Positions 8,862 to 18,286 are shown, numbered from the stretch's first letter. The stretch is 64,000 nt of DNA from Novimethylophilus sp036504375 (GCF_036504375.1 NZ_DASXVH010000027.1:84117-148116), one strand, 5' to 3'. The notes: generated by a model not told the origin, from the sequence alone. Numbers and translations are program-made.

Positions 8862-10762
8862 AGTCGTCAGAACTCAAGAACTACCAGCGCGAGCAGTACC
8901 AGTTCCGCCTGCGGCTGGGAGTGGCCGCGATCATGGTGCTGGTGTGTTTTGGCATCCTGCTGGGGCGATTTTTCCATTTGCAGGTATTGCGCTACGAGCA
9001 CTACCAGACGCTGGCGGAAAACAACCGCATCTCGCTGGTACCCATCGTCCCCAATCGCGGCCTGATTCTCGACCGCAACGGCGTCGTGATGGCACACAAT
9101 TTTTTTGCCTATACGCTGGAAATCACACCTTCCAAGGTGGATGATGTCGAGCAGACCATTGCCGAAATCGGCAAAATCATCGAAATCACTTCCAACGACC
9201 GCAAGCAGTTCAAGAAATTCCGCGATCAGAGCCATAATTTCGAAAGCATTCCGTTGCGCACCCATCTGAATGAAGCGGAAGCCGCGCTGTTTGCGGTGAA
9301 CCGCTACCGCTTTCACGGCGTGGAAATCAAATCGCGGCTGTTCCGCCACTATCCGCAAGGCGCGCTGGGTTCCCACCTGATAGGTTACATCAGCCGCATC
9401 AACGATGCGGACATGAAAGAGCTGGAAAAAAGCGGCGATATTTCCAATTACAAAGGTTCCGACCATATCGGCAAATCCGGACTGGAACAGAGTTACGAGC
9501 GTCAGCTGCACGGCACGACCGGCTTCCAGCAAGTGGAAATCGACGCCGACGGCCATGCGGTGCGGGTACTTTCCAGCATGCCGCCGATTCCGGGCGACAA
9601 TCTGGTGCTGTCGGTCGACAGCAAGCTGCAGGATATCGCCGAGAAAGCTTTCGGTACCCGCCGCGGCGCGCTGGTGGCGATCAATCCCGCCAACGGCGAA
9701 GTTCTGGCCTTCGTCAGCATGCCTACCTTCGACTCCAACCTGTTCGTCGACGGCATCGATATGGAAAACTGGAGAGCGCTCAACGATTCTCTGGACAAGC
9801 CGCTGATCAATCGCCCACTGAAAGGCATCTATCCGCCCGGCTCTACCTTCAAGCCTTTCGTCGCGATGGCCGGGCTGGAAAACGACAAACGAACACCGCC
9901 ATTTTCGATTTCCGACCCCGGTTACTTCCTGCTGCCCGGCAGCAGCCATCGCTATCGCGACTGGAAACCCGGCGGCCACGGCCAGGTCGACGTGCGTCGC
10001 GCCATTACCGTCTCCTGCGACACTTTCTTCTACGGCCTGGCGCTGGATCTCGGCATAGACCGTCTGGCTGCGTTCCTCACCCATTTCGGCTTCGGCCAGA
10101 AAACCGGCATCGATATCGAAGGCGAACGCTCGGGATTGCTGCCGACGCCGCAATGGAAGGCCAAGCGCTGGAAACAGAAATGGTATCCCGGCGAAACCGT
10201 GATCACCGGCATCGGTCAAGGCTATACCCTGGTCACGCCGCTGCAGCTGGCCTATGCCATTGCGACGCTGGCCAATAACGGCGCAGCCGTCCGGCCACAT
10301 TTGGTAACCAGCATCCAGGAAAGCCGTACCGGCGTGACCCGCCCGGTGCCGATCGAAACCGTCGACCGGCTGCCGTTGAAACCCGAAAACATGGAATTGG
10401 TAAGGCTGGGCATGGCCGACGTCACCAAGCCCGGCGGCACTGCGGCCAGCATCGGCGCCGGCGCATCCTACAATATTGCCGCCAAAACCGGCACCGCCCA
10501 GGTGGTCGGAATCAAGCAGGGCGAAAAATACAACGCCAGCGCGCTGGACGAACGGCATCGCGACCACGCGCTATTCATCGCCTATGCGCCGGCGGAGGCC
10601 CCCAGGATCGCACTGGCGGTCATCGTCGAAAACGGCGGCCATGGCGGCTCGGCGGCCGGGCCGATCGCGCGCCAAGTAATGGATTATTACCTGCTGGGCA
10701 AAGCGCCGGACATGCCGGCGAAAGATGCCGAACCGGATGCGGGAGATGCACCACATGATTAG
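8858..10762 (+). CDS. mrdA: Penicillin-binding protein 2 (peptidoglycan DD-transpeptidase)
   Basis: 634 residues from a GTG start that overlaps the mreD stop by 4 nt; a longer open frame running back into mreD is not used. Cytoplasmic tail, one membrane anchor (~23-42), PBP dimerisation domain, then transpeptidase domain with all three active-site motifs: SxxK in PGSTFKPF, SCD (SxN position) in TVSCDTFF and KTGT in AAKTGTAQVVG. It crosslinks lateral-wall peptidoglycan with RodA, encoded next with an 8-bp overlap. Confidence 0.97.
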   Translation: MKSSELKNYQREQYQFRLRLGVAAIMVLVCFGILLGRFFHLQVLRYEHYQTLAENNRISLVPIVPNRGLILDRNGVVMAHNFFAYTLEITPSKVDDVEQTIAEIGKIIEITSNDRKQFKKFRDQSHNFESIPLRTHLNEAEAALFAVNRYRFHGVEIKSRLFRHYPQGALGSHLIGYISRINDADMKELEKSGDISNYKGSDHIGKSGLEQSYERQLHGTTGFQQVEIDADGHAVRVLSSMPPIPGDNLVLSVDSKLQDIAEKAFGTRRGALVAINPANGEVLAFVSMPTFDSNLFVDGIDMENWRALNDSLDKPLINRPLKGIYPPGSTFKPFVAMAGLENDKRTPPFSISDPGYFLLPGSSHRYRDWKPGGHGQVDVRRAITVSCDTFFYGLALDLGIDRLAAFLTHFGFGQKTGIDIEGERSGLLPTPQWKAKRWKQKWYPGETVITGIGQGYTLVTPLQLAYAIATLANNGAAVRPHLVTSIQESRTGVTRPVPIETVDRLPLKPENMELVRLGMADVTKPGGTAASIGAGASYNIAAKTGTAQVVGIKQGEKYNASALDERHRDHALFIAYAPAEAPRIALAVIVENGGHGGSAAGPIARQVMDYYLLGKAPDMPAKDAEPDAGDAPHD

Positions 10763-11849
10763 ACTCTGGCTGACCCGGGCAATGGCCCATTTCGATCGTT
10801 TCCTGCTGGGCATGCTGCTGCTCGTCATCATGGTCGCGCTGTTCGTGCTCTATAGCGCTTCCGGCCAGAGCGTGGACCAGGTGAGCCGACAGCTGATCAA
10901 CATATGCGCGGCGCTGACGCTGATGTGGCTGATGGCCAATATTTCGCCGCAACGGCTGGAAAATATCGCAGTGCCCGCGTATGTGCTGGGTCTGGTACTG
11001 CTGGTGGGCGTCGCGCTGTTCGGCGACATCAGCCACGGCGCACGGCGCTGGCTGAACCTGGGTGTTGCGCGCATCCAGCCATCGGAAGGCATGAAGCTCG
11101 CGGTGCCGATGATGCTGGCCTGGTATTTCGCCCGACGTGAAGCCGCGCTGCGGCTTGCCGACTATGGCATGGCCGCGTTGCTGCTGGCCTTGCCGTTGGG
11201 ACTGATCGTCAAGCAGCCCGATCTCGGCACCGCGCTCTTGATCGGCGCTTCGGGCTTTTACGTACTGTTTCTCGCGGGCTTAAGCTGGCGCCTGATGGGG
11301 GGGCTGGCCGTTGCGGTAGGCGCGCTGATTCCGTTGATATGGCCGATGCTGCACGACTACCAGCGCAAGCGCGTGCTGATCCTGCTCGACCCCAGCCAGG
11401 ACCCGCTGGGCGCCGGCTATCACACGATACAGGCCATGATCGCGCTGGGCTCGGGGGGGCTGGCGGGCAAGGGCTGGCTGCACGGCACGCAGGCGCAGCT
11501 CGATTTCCTGCCGGAACGCCATACCGACTTCATCTTCGCGGTATTCGGCGAGGAATTCGGCCTACTGGGCATCGCACTCTTGATGCTACTGTTCCTGCTG
11601 ATCATCGGCCGCGGCCTGGTGATCGCCGCCAACGCGCAGAACATGTTCAGCCGCCTGCTGGCGGGCAGCATCACGCTCACCTTCTTTACCTACGCCTTCG
11701 TCAACATGGGCATGGTGAGCGGCATCCTGCCGGTGGTGGGCGTACCGTTGCCGCTGATCAGCTACGGCGGCACCTCCTTGGTGACGTTGCTGCTGGGATT
11801 TGGTATTTTGATGAGCATACAGACCCACAAGAAATTGGTGGCCTCATGA
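10755..11849 (+). CDS. rodA: Peptidoglycan glycosyltransferase RodA
   Basis: SEDS-family polymerase of about ten membrane segments, the glycosyltransferase partner of PBP2. Seen: ARRWLNLG with QPSEGMKLA just after, KQPDLGTALL, and the C-terminal GVPLPLISYGGTSL, which is the SEDS signature. The start chosen is ATG 10755 (MIRLWLTR, 364 aa); an in-frame ATG at 10746 is nearly as good, and the more upstream one at 10725 lies well inside mrdA. The stop overlaps the rlpA start (ATGA). Confidence 0.96.
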   Translation: MIRLWLTRAMAHFDRFLLGMLLLVIMVALFVLYSASGQSVDQVSRQLINICAALTLMWLMANISPQRLENIAVPAYVLGLVLLVGVALFGDISHGARRWLNLGVARIQPSEGMKLAVPMMLAWYFARREAALRLADYGMAALLLALPLGLIVKQPDLGTALLIGASGFYVLFLAGLSWRLMGGLAVAVGALIPLIWPMLHDYQRKRVLILLDPSQDPLGAGYHTIQAMIALGSGGLAGKGWLHGTQAQLDFLPERHTDFIFAVFGEEFGLLGIALLMLLFLLIIGRGLVIAANAQNMFSRLLAGSITLTFFTYAFVNMGMVSGILPVVGVPLPLISYGGTSLVTLLLGFGILMSIQTHKKLVAS

Positions 11850-12748
11850 TAAAGCATCTCGTCTGGCTGTTCTGTTTGGCGTTGCTCGCAGGCTGCGGCA
11901 GCATGGGCGGCGTTTCCGAGACCAAACCCGAACCGCCTCCGGCAGCGCAAAAAGCAACTCCGGAAGCTGTTACCGCCAAACCCGGCGCGGCGAAAAAAGG
12001 CGGCTATTACCTGGATGACGGTCCTGGCGACGGTCCGCAACCCGATTTCGACGCGATTCCAGACGCCGTGCCGCGCTACGAACCACCACTGGCGCGCGCC
12101 AACCGGCCTTATGTCGCGCTGGGCGAAAACTATACGCCGATGACCGAGTTCCAGCCCTACAAGGCCAGCGGTATCGCCTCCTGGTACGGCAAGCGCTACC
12201 ACGGCCAGAAGACATCGACCGGCGAGGTCTACGACATGTACGGCATGAGCGCGGCGCATACCACGCTGCCGATTCCCAGCTTTGTGCGCGTGACCAATCC
12301 GGAAAACGGCCGCTCGGTGATCGTGCGCGTCAACGACCGGGGACCGTTCAAGAAAGACCGGCTGATCGATCTTTCTTATGCTGCCGCCTACAAGCTGCAC
12401 CTGACGGGCAAAGGCAGCGGACTGGTGGAAGTGGAAGCCATCGATGCCCGCAAACCGCTGCCCGAGCCTGCCCAGCCGGCGCTCGGCCTCGACAAGGCAT
12501 TGGAAAAGCCCGTCAGTGGCGGAACTTTCGTGCAGGTAGGCGCTTTCAAGCAAAAGGATAACGCCGACCAATTGCGCGCGCGCATCGTCAAGAGCGGATT
12601 AGCCCAAAATGGCGCGGTGGAGAGCTGGTATAATGACGGCATGCATCGCGTGCGCCTCGGGCCTTACGTCAATCGCGACGAAGCGGAGCGTGCAGCTTTG
12701 CTGCTCAAGCAATCCCTGGGGCTTACCGCCATCGTCACCCTTCAATAG
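11846..12748 (+). CDS. rlpA: Septal-ring/cell-wall lipoprotein RlpA with SPOR domain
   Basis: 300 residues. The lipoprotein signal peptide ends in a lipobox (LLAGC, cysteine ~16), so an outer-membrane-anchored periplasmic protein is expected. The double-psi beta-barrel domain holds GIASWYGKRYHGQKTSTGE (~110) with RVNDRGPF downstream; the C-terminal ~75 residues form a SPOR domain (FVQVGAFKQKDNADQLR) that binds denuded glycan. RlpA homologues act as lytic transglycosylases. It is translationally coupled to rodA. Confidence 0.95.
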   Translation: MIKHLVWLFCLALLAGCGSMGGVSETKPEPPPAAQKATPEAVTAKPGAAKKGGYYLDDGPGDGPQPDFDAIPDAVPRYEPPLARANRPYVALGENYTPMTEFQPYKASGIASWYGKRYHGQKTSTGEVYDMYGMSAAHTTLPIPSFVRVTNPENGRSVIVRVNDRGPFKKDRLIDLSYAAAYKLHLTGKGSGLVEVEAIDARKPLPEPAQPALGLDKALEKPVSGGTFVQVGAFKQKDNADQLRARIVKSGLAQNGAVESWYNDGMHRVRLGPYVNRDEAERAALLLKQSLGLTAIVTLQ

Positions 12749-12778
12749 TCGGTACTGAACCATTTAACTTTAAGAATC

Positions 12779-13921
12779 ATGAAACGACTTTTTTCCCTAT
12801 TTCTGCTCGCAGCATTGCCATTGACGGCACCATCCCAGGCGCTTTCCGACAATCTGCCGCCACCGCCCACATTGGCGGCAAAAGCTTATCTGCTGCGCGA
12901 CTTCGGCAGCGATCTCATCATCGCCCAGCAAAATGCGCACGAGCGCATAGAACCCGCCTCGCTGACCAAACTGATGACTGGTTATCTCAGCTTCAAGGCG
13001 ATCAAGAACGGTCATCTCACGCTGACGCAGACCTTGCCGGTGAGCACCAGAGCCTGGAAAGCCGAAGGTTCGCGCATGTTCATCGCGCCCGACAAGCCGG
13101 CGACCGTGGATGAACTGCTGCACGGCATGATCGTGCAATCGGGCAACGACGCCTGCATCACGCTGGCCGAGGGCATCGCCGTCACCGAGGAGGCTTTCGC
13201 CGACCTGATGAACAAAGAAGCCGCGCGGCTGGGCATGAAAGAAACGCATTTCATGAACGCCACCGGCTTGCCCGATCCCAACCACTACACCACCGTTTAT
13301 GACCTTTCGCTGCTGGCGGCCGCACTGATTCGCGATTTTCCGGACCAATACAAGCGCCTGTACGGCCTCAAGGAATATCGTTACAACAATATCACCCAGC
13401 CCAACCGCAACCGCCTACTGTGGGTCGACCCCACGGTGGACGGCATGAAAACCGGCCACACCGAAGCTGCAGGCTATTGCCTGGTGGCCTCCGCCAAGCA
13501 CGGCGATATGCGGCTGATTTCGGTGGTGGTGGGCACGCCTTCGGAAACTGCCCGTTCCACCGAAAGCCAGAAACTGCTCAACTACGGCTTCCAGTTCCAT
13601 GACAGCCGACTGGTCTACAAGCAAGGCCAGACCGTCAGCAAGCTCAGGGTATGGAAAGGCCATAACGAGATGCTGGCAGCCACAGTGGACAGCGACCTGA
13701 TGCTGACGTTCCCCAAGGGACAATACGACAGGATCAAAGCCAGCGTCACCAGCATGCAGCCGCTGATTGCGCCTATCGCCAAGGGACAGGCCGTCGGCAC
13801 TATCCAGTTCTCTCTGGACGGCAAGGTGCTGCAACAACGTAATCTGGTGGCCAGCGAAGAAGTCGCGGTCGCCGGCATTTTCGGCCGCCTGTGGGATGGT
13901 TTGAAACTCAAATTCAGATAA
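12779..13921 (+). CDS. dacC: D-alanyl-D-alanine carboxypeptidase (PBP5/6 family)
   Basis: 380 residues with an N-terminal Sec signal peptide (cleavage likely near SQALSDN). Trims the terminal D-Ala from pentapeptides in the periplasm. Active-site motifs: SLTK (in ASLTKLMTGY), SGN (in VQSGNDACITLAEG) and KTG (in GMKTGHTEAAGYC). The C-terminal PBP5-type beta domain ends in an amphipathic helix (FGRLWDGLKLKFR) for membrane attachment. The last base of its stop is the first base of the next start. The dacA/dacC distinction is not resolvable here. Confidence 0.95.
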   Translation: MKRLFSLFLLAALPLTAPSQALSDNLPPPPTLAAKAYLLRDFGSDLIIAQQNAHERIEPASLTKLMTGYLSFKAIKNGHLTLTQTLPVSTRAWKAEGSRMFIAPDKPATVDELLHGMIVQSGNDACITLAEGIAVTEEAFADLMNKEAARLGMKETHFMNATGLPDPNHYTTVYDLSLLAAALIRDFPDQYKRLYGLKEYRYNNITQPNRNRLLWVDPTVDGMKTGHTEAAGYCLVASAKHGDMRLISVVVGTPSETARSTESQKLLNYGFQFHDSRLVYKQGQTVSKLRVWKGHNEMLAATVDSDLMLTFPKGQYDRIKASVTSMQPLIAPIAKGQAVGTIQFSLDGKVLQQRNLVASEEVAVAGIFGRLWDGLKLKFR

Positions 13922-14781
13922 TGAGCCCCGTCGTCCACCTCAACGGCCAGTTCCTACCGCTGGACCAGGCTTTCGTGCCGGTGCTGGACCGCGGCTTCAT
14001 CTTCGGCGATGGCGTGTACGAAGTCATCCCGGTGTATTCGCGCCACGTGTTCCGGCTGGAAGAGCATCTGCGGCGCTTGCAGCACAGCCTGGACGGCATC
14101 CGGCTCGCCAACCCGCACACCGACGAAGAATGGGGACAGCTGATCCGCGAACTGGTGGCGCGCAACGCGGGCGACGACCAATATGTGTATTTTCACATCA
14201 CGCGCGGCGTCGCCAAGCGCGACCACGCATTTCCCCAGAACACCGCGCCCACGGTATTCATGATGAGCAGTCCGCTGATTACCTCGCCGCAAGAATTGGT
14301 CGAAACCGGTATCTCGGCAGTGTCGGCCAATGACAACCGCTGGGACCGTTGCGATATCAAGTCCATCGCGCTGCTGCCCAATGTGCTGCTGCGCCAGGTC
14401 GCGGTCGACCACGGCGCGGCGGAAACCGTGCTGTTCCGCGACGGCATCCTCACCGAAGGCTCCGCCAGCAATATTTTCGCGGTGGAAAACGGCGTCATCC
14501 TGGCGCCGCCCAAGGACAATCACATGCTGCCCGGCATCACCTACGACCTGGTGCTGGAACTGGCCGCCGCCCACGGCATTCCGCTGGAAATCGGCAAATA
14601 TCACGAATCCCGTATCCGTGCCGCCAATGAATTGTGGCTCACCTCCTCGACCAAGGAAGTGCTGCCGATCATCCGGCTGGACGCACAGCCGGTCGGCGAC
14701 GGCAAGCCGGGTGCGGTATTCTGGAAAATGCACGCGCTGTACCAGGATTACAAAACCCGCGTGATGAGGTCGCCCGCCTGA
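13921..14781 (+). CDS. dat: D-amino acid aminotransferase (fold-type IV PLP)
   Basis: 286 residues. Fold-type IV aminotransferase, most like D-alanine transaminase. N-terminal LDRGFIFGDGVYEVIPVY, PLP lysine in CDIKSIALLPNVL (~145), and EGSASNIFAV (~182) carrying the PLP-contacting residues. The start ATG at 13921 overlaps the dacC stop by one base. Lying between a DD-carboxypeptidase and the lipoate genes, it may reuse the D-alanine released by DacC; that link is inference. A branched-chain aminotransferase is less likely given the motif set. Confidence 0.9.
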   Translation: MSPVVHLNGQFLPLDQAFVPVLDRGFIFGDGVYEVIPVYSRHVFRLEEHLRRLQHSLDGIRLANPHTDEEWGQLIRELVARNAGDDQYVYFHITRGVAKRDHAFPQNTAPTVFMMSSPLITSPQELVETGISAVSANDNRWDRCDIKSIALLPNVLLRQVAVDHGAAETVLFRDGILTEGSASNIFAVENGVILAPPKDNHMLPGITYDLVLELAAAHGIPLEIGKYHESRIRAANELWLTSSTKEVLPIIRLDAQPVGDGKPGAVFWKMHALYQDYKTRVMRSPA

Positions 14782-15047
14782 TGGCCGAACAGGAAACACT
14801 GCTGGAGTTTCCCTGCGACTTTCCGCTCAAGATTATGGGCGAAACACGCGAAGGGTTTGCCGAAGCGATCATTGAAGTCGTGCTGCGCCATGCGCCGGAT
14901 TTCGATGCGGCGCGGATTGAGATGCGCGGCAGCTCCGGCGGCAAGTATCTCAGCCTGACCTGTACCGTCAACGCCACCTCCAGACCGCAATTGGACAATC
15001 TTTACCGCGAACTGACCGCGCATCCATGGGTGAAGGTCGTACTTTAA
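14781..15047 (+). CDS. ybeD: YbeD/DUF493 family protein
   Basis: 88 residues, complete. A small ACT-like regulatory-fold protein commonly encoded immediately before lipB. Recognised by LEFPCDFPLKIMG at the N-terminus, RGSSGGKYLSLTCTV in the middle and the C-terminal HPWVKVVL. The start shares a base with the dat stop (TGATG), and the 3' end overlaps lipB by 22 bp. Its molecular role is unproven; a regulatory link to lipoate metabolism is inferred from conserved context. Confidence 0.92.
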   Translation: MAEQETLLEFPCDFPLKIMGETREGFAEAIIEVVLRHAPDFDAARIEMRGSSGGKYLSLTCTVNATSRPQLDNLYRELTAHPWVKVVL

Positions 15048-15667
15048 AACCGCTATTGGTTCGCCGGCTGGGCAGAACCGATTACGCAACGACTTGGCGC
15101 GCGATGCAGGCGTTCACCTCGGGACGCATCGAGGCGACGCCGGATGAGTTGTGGGTCACCGAACATGCGCCGGTTTATACGCTGGGGCTTAACAAAAAAG
15201 ACGTCAGGCTGCCGCAGCAAAGCGATATCCCGCTGGTCGAAACCGACCGCGGCGGCAAAATCACCTATCACGGCCCCGGCCAGATCGTGGTTTATCTGCT
15301 GCTGGACCTGAAGCGCAGAAATCTTTCGATCCGCCCGCTGGTCAGCATGATGGAAAATGCGGTCATCCAGCTGCTGGCAGAATATGGGATCACCGCACAG
15401 GCCCGCAGCGACGCGCCAGGCGTTTATGTCGAGGGCCGGAAAATCGCCGCGCTGGGTTTGAGAGTCCGCAACGGCTGCTGCTATCATGGCTTGAGCCTCA
15501 ATGCGGACATGGATCTGTCGCCGTTCGATGCGATCGACCCTTGCGGTTACCGGGGGCTGCAAGTCACCCGCACCCGCGATCTGGGTATAACTGCCGACAT
15601 CGCAACTTTGGCCGAGAAACTGGAGACATTGCTGGGAACCCGTTTGAACCAATGGAAACCAAACTAA
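15026..15667 (+). CDS. lipB: Octanoyltransferase LipB
   Basis: 213 residues. Moves octanoyl from acyl carrier protein to lipoyl domains, the first step of de novo lipoate synthesis. Signature: DRGGKITYHGPGQIVVYLLLDL (near residue 75), the catalytic lysine/cysteine region GRKIAALGLRVRNGCCYHG, and NADMDLSPFDAIDPCGY. The assigned ATG lies inside ybeD; no strong ribosome-binding site is visible, so coupled translation is likely. It overlaps lipA by 16 bp. Confidence 0.96.
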   Translation: MGEGRTLKPLLVRRLGRTDYATTWRAMQAFTSGRIEATPDELWVTEHAPVYTLGLNKKDVRLPQQSDIPLVETDRGGKITYHGPGQIVVYLLLDLKRRNLSIRPLVSMMENAVIQLLAEYGITAQARSDAPGVYVEGRKIAALGLRVRNGCCYHGLSLNADMDLSPFDAIDPCGYRGLQVTRTRDLGITADIATLAEKLETLLGTRLNQWKPN

Positions 15668-16608
15668 AAGACGAAGCCAAACAGAAAGGCGCCGCCAAGA
15701 CCGCGCGCATCCCGATCAAGATCGTGCCGCAGCCGGCATTGCGCAAGCCGGAATGGATACGCATGAAGGTGCCGGACAGCGCACGCTTCCGCGAAATCAA
15801 GGATATTCTGCGCGATCACAAGCTGCATACCGTATGCGAGGAAGCCTCCTGCCCCAACATCGGCGAATGCTTCAGCGGCGGCACCGCGACTTTCATGATT
15901 CTGGGCGACCTGTGCACGCGCCGCTGCCCGTTTTGCGACGTGGCGCACGGCAAGCCGCTGCCGCCCGATGCGCAGGAGCCGGACAACCTGGCCCACACCA
16001 TCGCCGCGATGCGCCTGAAATACGTCGTCATCACCAGCGTGGACCGCGACGACCTGCGCGACGGCGGCGCCAGGCATTTCGCCGCATGCATTGGCGCGGT
16101 GCGCCACGCCTCGCCCGCGATCCGCATCGAAACCCTGGTGCCGGACTTCCGCGGCCGGCTGGAGACGGCGCTGGATGCGCTGGCCGGAGCCTTGCCGGAC
16201 ATTCTCAACCACAACCTGGAGACGGTGCCGCGGCTATACAAACAGGCCAGGCCGGGTGCCGACTATGCGCATTCGCTCAAGCTGCTGGCCAAATTCAAAA
16301 CACGCCATCCGGCCATCCCGACCAAATCCGGCTTGATGCTGGGGCTGGGCGAGACCGACGAGGAAATCCTGGAGGTGATGCGCGACCTGCGCGCCCATCG
16401 GGTCGAAATGCTGACGCTGGGCCAGTACCTGCAACCCAGCGCGCACCATCTGCCGGTGCTGCGTTTTGTCGAACCGTCACGCTTCGCCTGGTTCGAGCAG
16501 CAGGCGCTGGCGATGGGCTTCACCCATGCTGCATGCGGCCCCATGGTGAGAAGCAGCTACCATGCGGATCAGCAAGCACAGGAAGCCCTGCACTGTGAAC
16601 ATACATAA
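15652..16608 (+). CDS. lipA: Lipoyl synthase LipA
   Basis: 318 residues, radical SAM enzyme that inserts two sulfurs into octanoyl-lipoyl domains. Both cluster motifs are present: the auxiliary-cluster CEEASCPNIGEC and the radical-SAM CTRRCPFC. The auxiliary-cluster serine typical of the C-terminus is in MVRSSYHAD. The start ATG at 15652 lies inside lipB. It is the last gene of the 10-kb plus-strand operon that begins at mreB; the accessory island starts just after its stop. Confidence 0.97.
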   Translation: METKLKDEAKQKGAAKTARIPIKIVPQPALRKPEWIRMKVPDSARFREIKDILRDHKLHTVCEEASCPNIGECFSGGTATFMILGDLCTRRCPFCDVAHGKPLPPDAQEPDNLAHTIAAMRLKYVVITSVDRDDLRDGGARHFAACIGAVRHASPAIRIETLVPDFRGRLETALDALAGALPDILNHNLETVPRLYKQARPGADYAHSLKLLAKFKTRHPAIPTKSGLMLGLGETDEEILEVMRDLRAHRVEMLTLGQYLQPSAHHLPVLRFVEPSRFAWFEQQALAMGFTHAACGPMVRSSYHADQQAQEALHCEHT

Positions 16609-16672
16609 GTAAATGAGACTTTATATAAGTTAACGATAGTTATCGATCAGTTCGTGACCTAAAAATCTCACT

Positions 16673-17590
16673 ATGTCGCTCTGGCCAATTCATCCAAAGC
16701 CTTATCCCGACGAGCTTCTCTCGTCATGGCTGATGCGAATTGCCATCCAGTTCCGTTTTAATCTGAATTCCCTTTGCCGCCAGCTTCTGGAGAGCAATCA
16801 CGCCGCACCGAGGGAAATCGACCGCGTTTATAGCGACACCCTAATCAAACGACTGGCCGAAGGCACGGGCCAGCCGCAGGAAATCGTGCGCGAGGCGACT
16901 CTCGTGGAGGATGAGGGTTATGTCTACTTGAACCGCCATCACGGGATGAATCATTGGATCTTCCCAACCACAACATTCGAGAAGATGGCGCACCATGGTC
17001 TCGCCTACTGCCCGGAGTGCTTGGCAGCCGATGCCGAGCCTTATTACCGCAAGTCCTGGCGGTACGCCTTTAACCCGGTCTGCCCCGTGCATCGCCGGTT
17101 TCTCAAGCAGGCCTGTCCAGGCTGCGAGGCACCGTTTATTTATTTCGCGATGGACATGATCCCGCACGACCGGATCATGCACCATTGCCTGCAATGCGGA
17201 CACTGGCTGGGAGACTGGCCAGCAGAATCGGCCGATCCGCGGCTGATCGACTGCCTTTTCAATATTCAAGCATCACTCGCCGCCGGCATCGCGAGAAACA
17301 CTTTCGAACTGCCGAATTGCGGCTCCATCCCGGCCATCGCCTACCTACAGATTCTGCACGCCTTGACCTATGCCGTACGTTTGCCCAAAAGGGCTGCCTG
17401 GGTGCTTACACATTACCCATGTGTTCCAGCGGATTTATCCCTGTCTCCACTGGAACAGGACCACGAGAACCTGCCGCTTGAGATGCGGAGCCCCGAAGCG
17501 ATTGGAACTGCACTGTGTCTTGCGGGTACGCTGATCGATGATTGGCCAGCCTGTGTAGTGAACCTCGGCGGAATCGGAGCTTTCTCCTAA
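16673..17590 (+). CDS. TniQ family protein, probably truncated at the C-terminus
   Basis: 305-residue open frame. TniQ/TnsD proteins choose targets for Tn7-like and Tn5053-like transposons. Seen: N-terminal PYPDELLSSWLMRIA and zinc-ribbon motifs YCPEC, CPVHRRFLKQACPGC and CLQCGHWL (residues ~120-185). After LIDDWPAC (~290) the family-like sequence stops, and the last residues are antisense to the AIPR-like gene that converges from the other side; the original C-terminus seems lost at a junction near 17,550. No tniA/B, tnsABC or transposon end is recognisable nearby, so it is probably a remnant. Confidence 0.8.
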   Translation: MSLWPIHPKPYPDELLSSWLMRIAIQFRFNLNSLCRQLLESNHAAPREIDRVYSDTLIKRLAEGTGQPQEIVREATLVEDEGYVYLNRHHGMNHWIFPTTTFEKMAHHGLAYCPECLAADAEPYYRKSWRYAFNPVCPVHRRFLKQACPGCEAPFIYFAMDMIPHDRIMHHCLQCGHWLGDWPAESADPRLIDCLFNIQASLAAGIARNTFELPNCGSIPAIAYLQILHALTYAVRLPKRAAWVLTHYPCVPADLSLSPLEQDHENLPLEMRSPEAIGTALCLAGTLIDDWPACVVNLGGIGAFS

Positions 17591-18286
17591 CTGCTCCCGG
17601 ATGTCTTTCCAACAATCTGCCTTTTTAAACCATTCACTCGGGTTCTTTTGGCCTGCGGATCTGCGCATGACCTCATTGAGGCTAATGGCCCAGTCAGCAA
17701 TTAAATCTTCGAGCTCGGGGCTGATAGTCTGTTTTGACCACAACTTATCAAAGTCAACACGCCCACCAGTTCTGTGCGAAAGTCCAGACACAACATAGGC
17801 TGTTATTTGTGCCCCATAGGCTTGAAACTTCAAGCTCCTAATCTTTTTTTCAGCAGCTCGGTACAAAACAGCGATGGCAATCAGGCGCTTGAACCATGCC
17901 TGATCAGGCGGGGGTGGTGGCTCATCCTTTAATCGCTGCATGAAATTCTGAAAATTCTTCTGCCCCCCAAGGCAGACTCTGTCCGGCATGCCAAGCCATG
18001 CGCTCATATACCGAGCAACATCGAGCTTACTTAGCCTCCGCTGCTTGGGCGTCTGCAGGCGAAAACTCTTTTGATCGTTCTTGCGATAGGCAGCTTTTTG
18101 TTCAGCCGCTAGATATGAACCGCGGGCACGCTCATAAAACCAACGTCCTTTAACCTTGAGGCCAAACTCCTTAGGCGTTGCATGCGTCAATGTCATTTCA
18201 AAGAATTGGGCTCGCAGCTCCTCCTGGGCAGTGGCCACGTATCGGAACCAGTCCTCCATGTCTGCAGTTGTGAATAGACGACACAA
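17435..18286 (-). pseudogene. AIPR-family (abortive phage infection) protein, C-terminal fragment
   Basis: 283-residue frame opened by a TTG. It matches only the C-terminal half of AIPR proteins: WFYERARGSY (~49-58), the SKLDVARYMSAWLGMP segment and the GGQKNFQNFM stretch. AIPR proteins normally exceed 550 residues; the N-terminal part is missing, and an in-frame stop lies about 50 nt upstream of the TTG. Genuine similarity appears to end near 17,550; the final ~35 residues are antisense to the TniQ gene. This is probably a decayed phage-defence gene. A functional short version cannot be excluded. Confidence 0.72.

Noticed and set aside
8867..10567. 566-codon minus-strand open frame opposite mrdA
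   Set aside because: It is antisense to a complete PBP2 with all active-site motifs; long shadow frames are expected at this GC content, and its translation has no recognisable domain.
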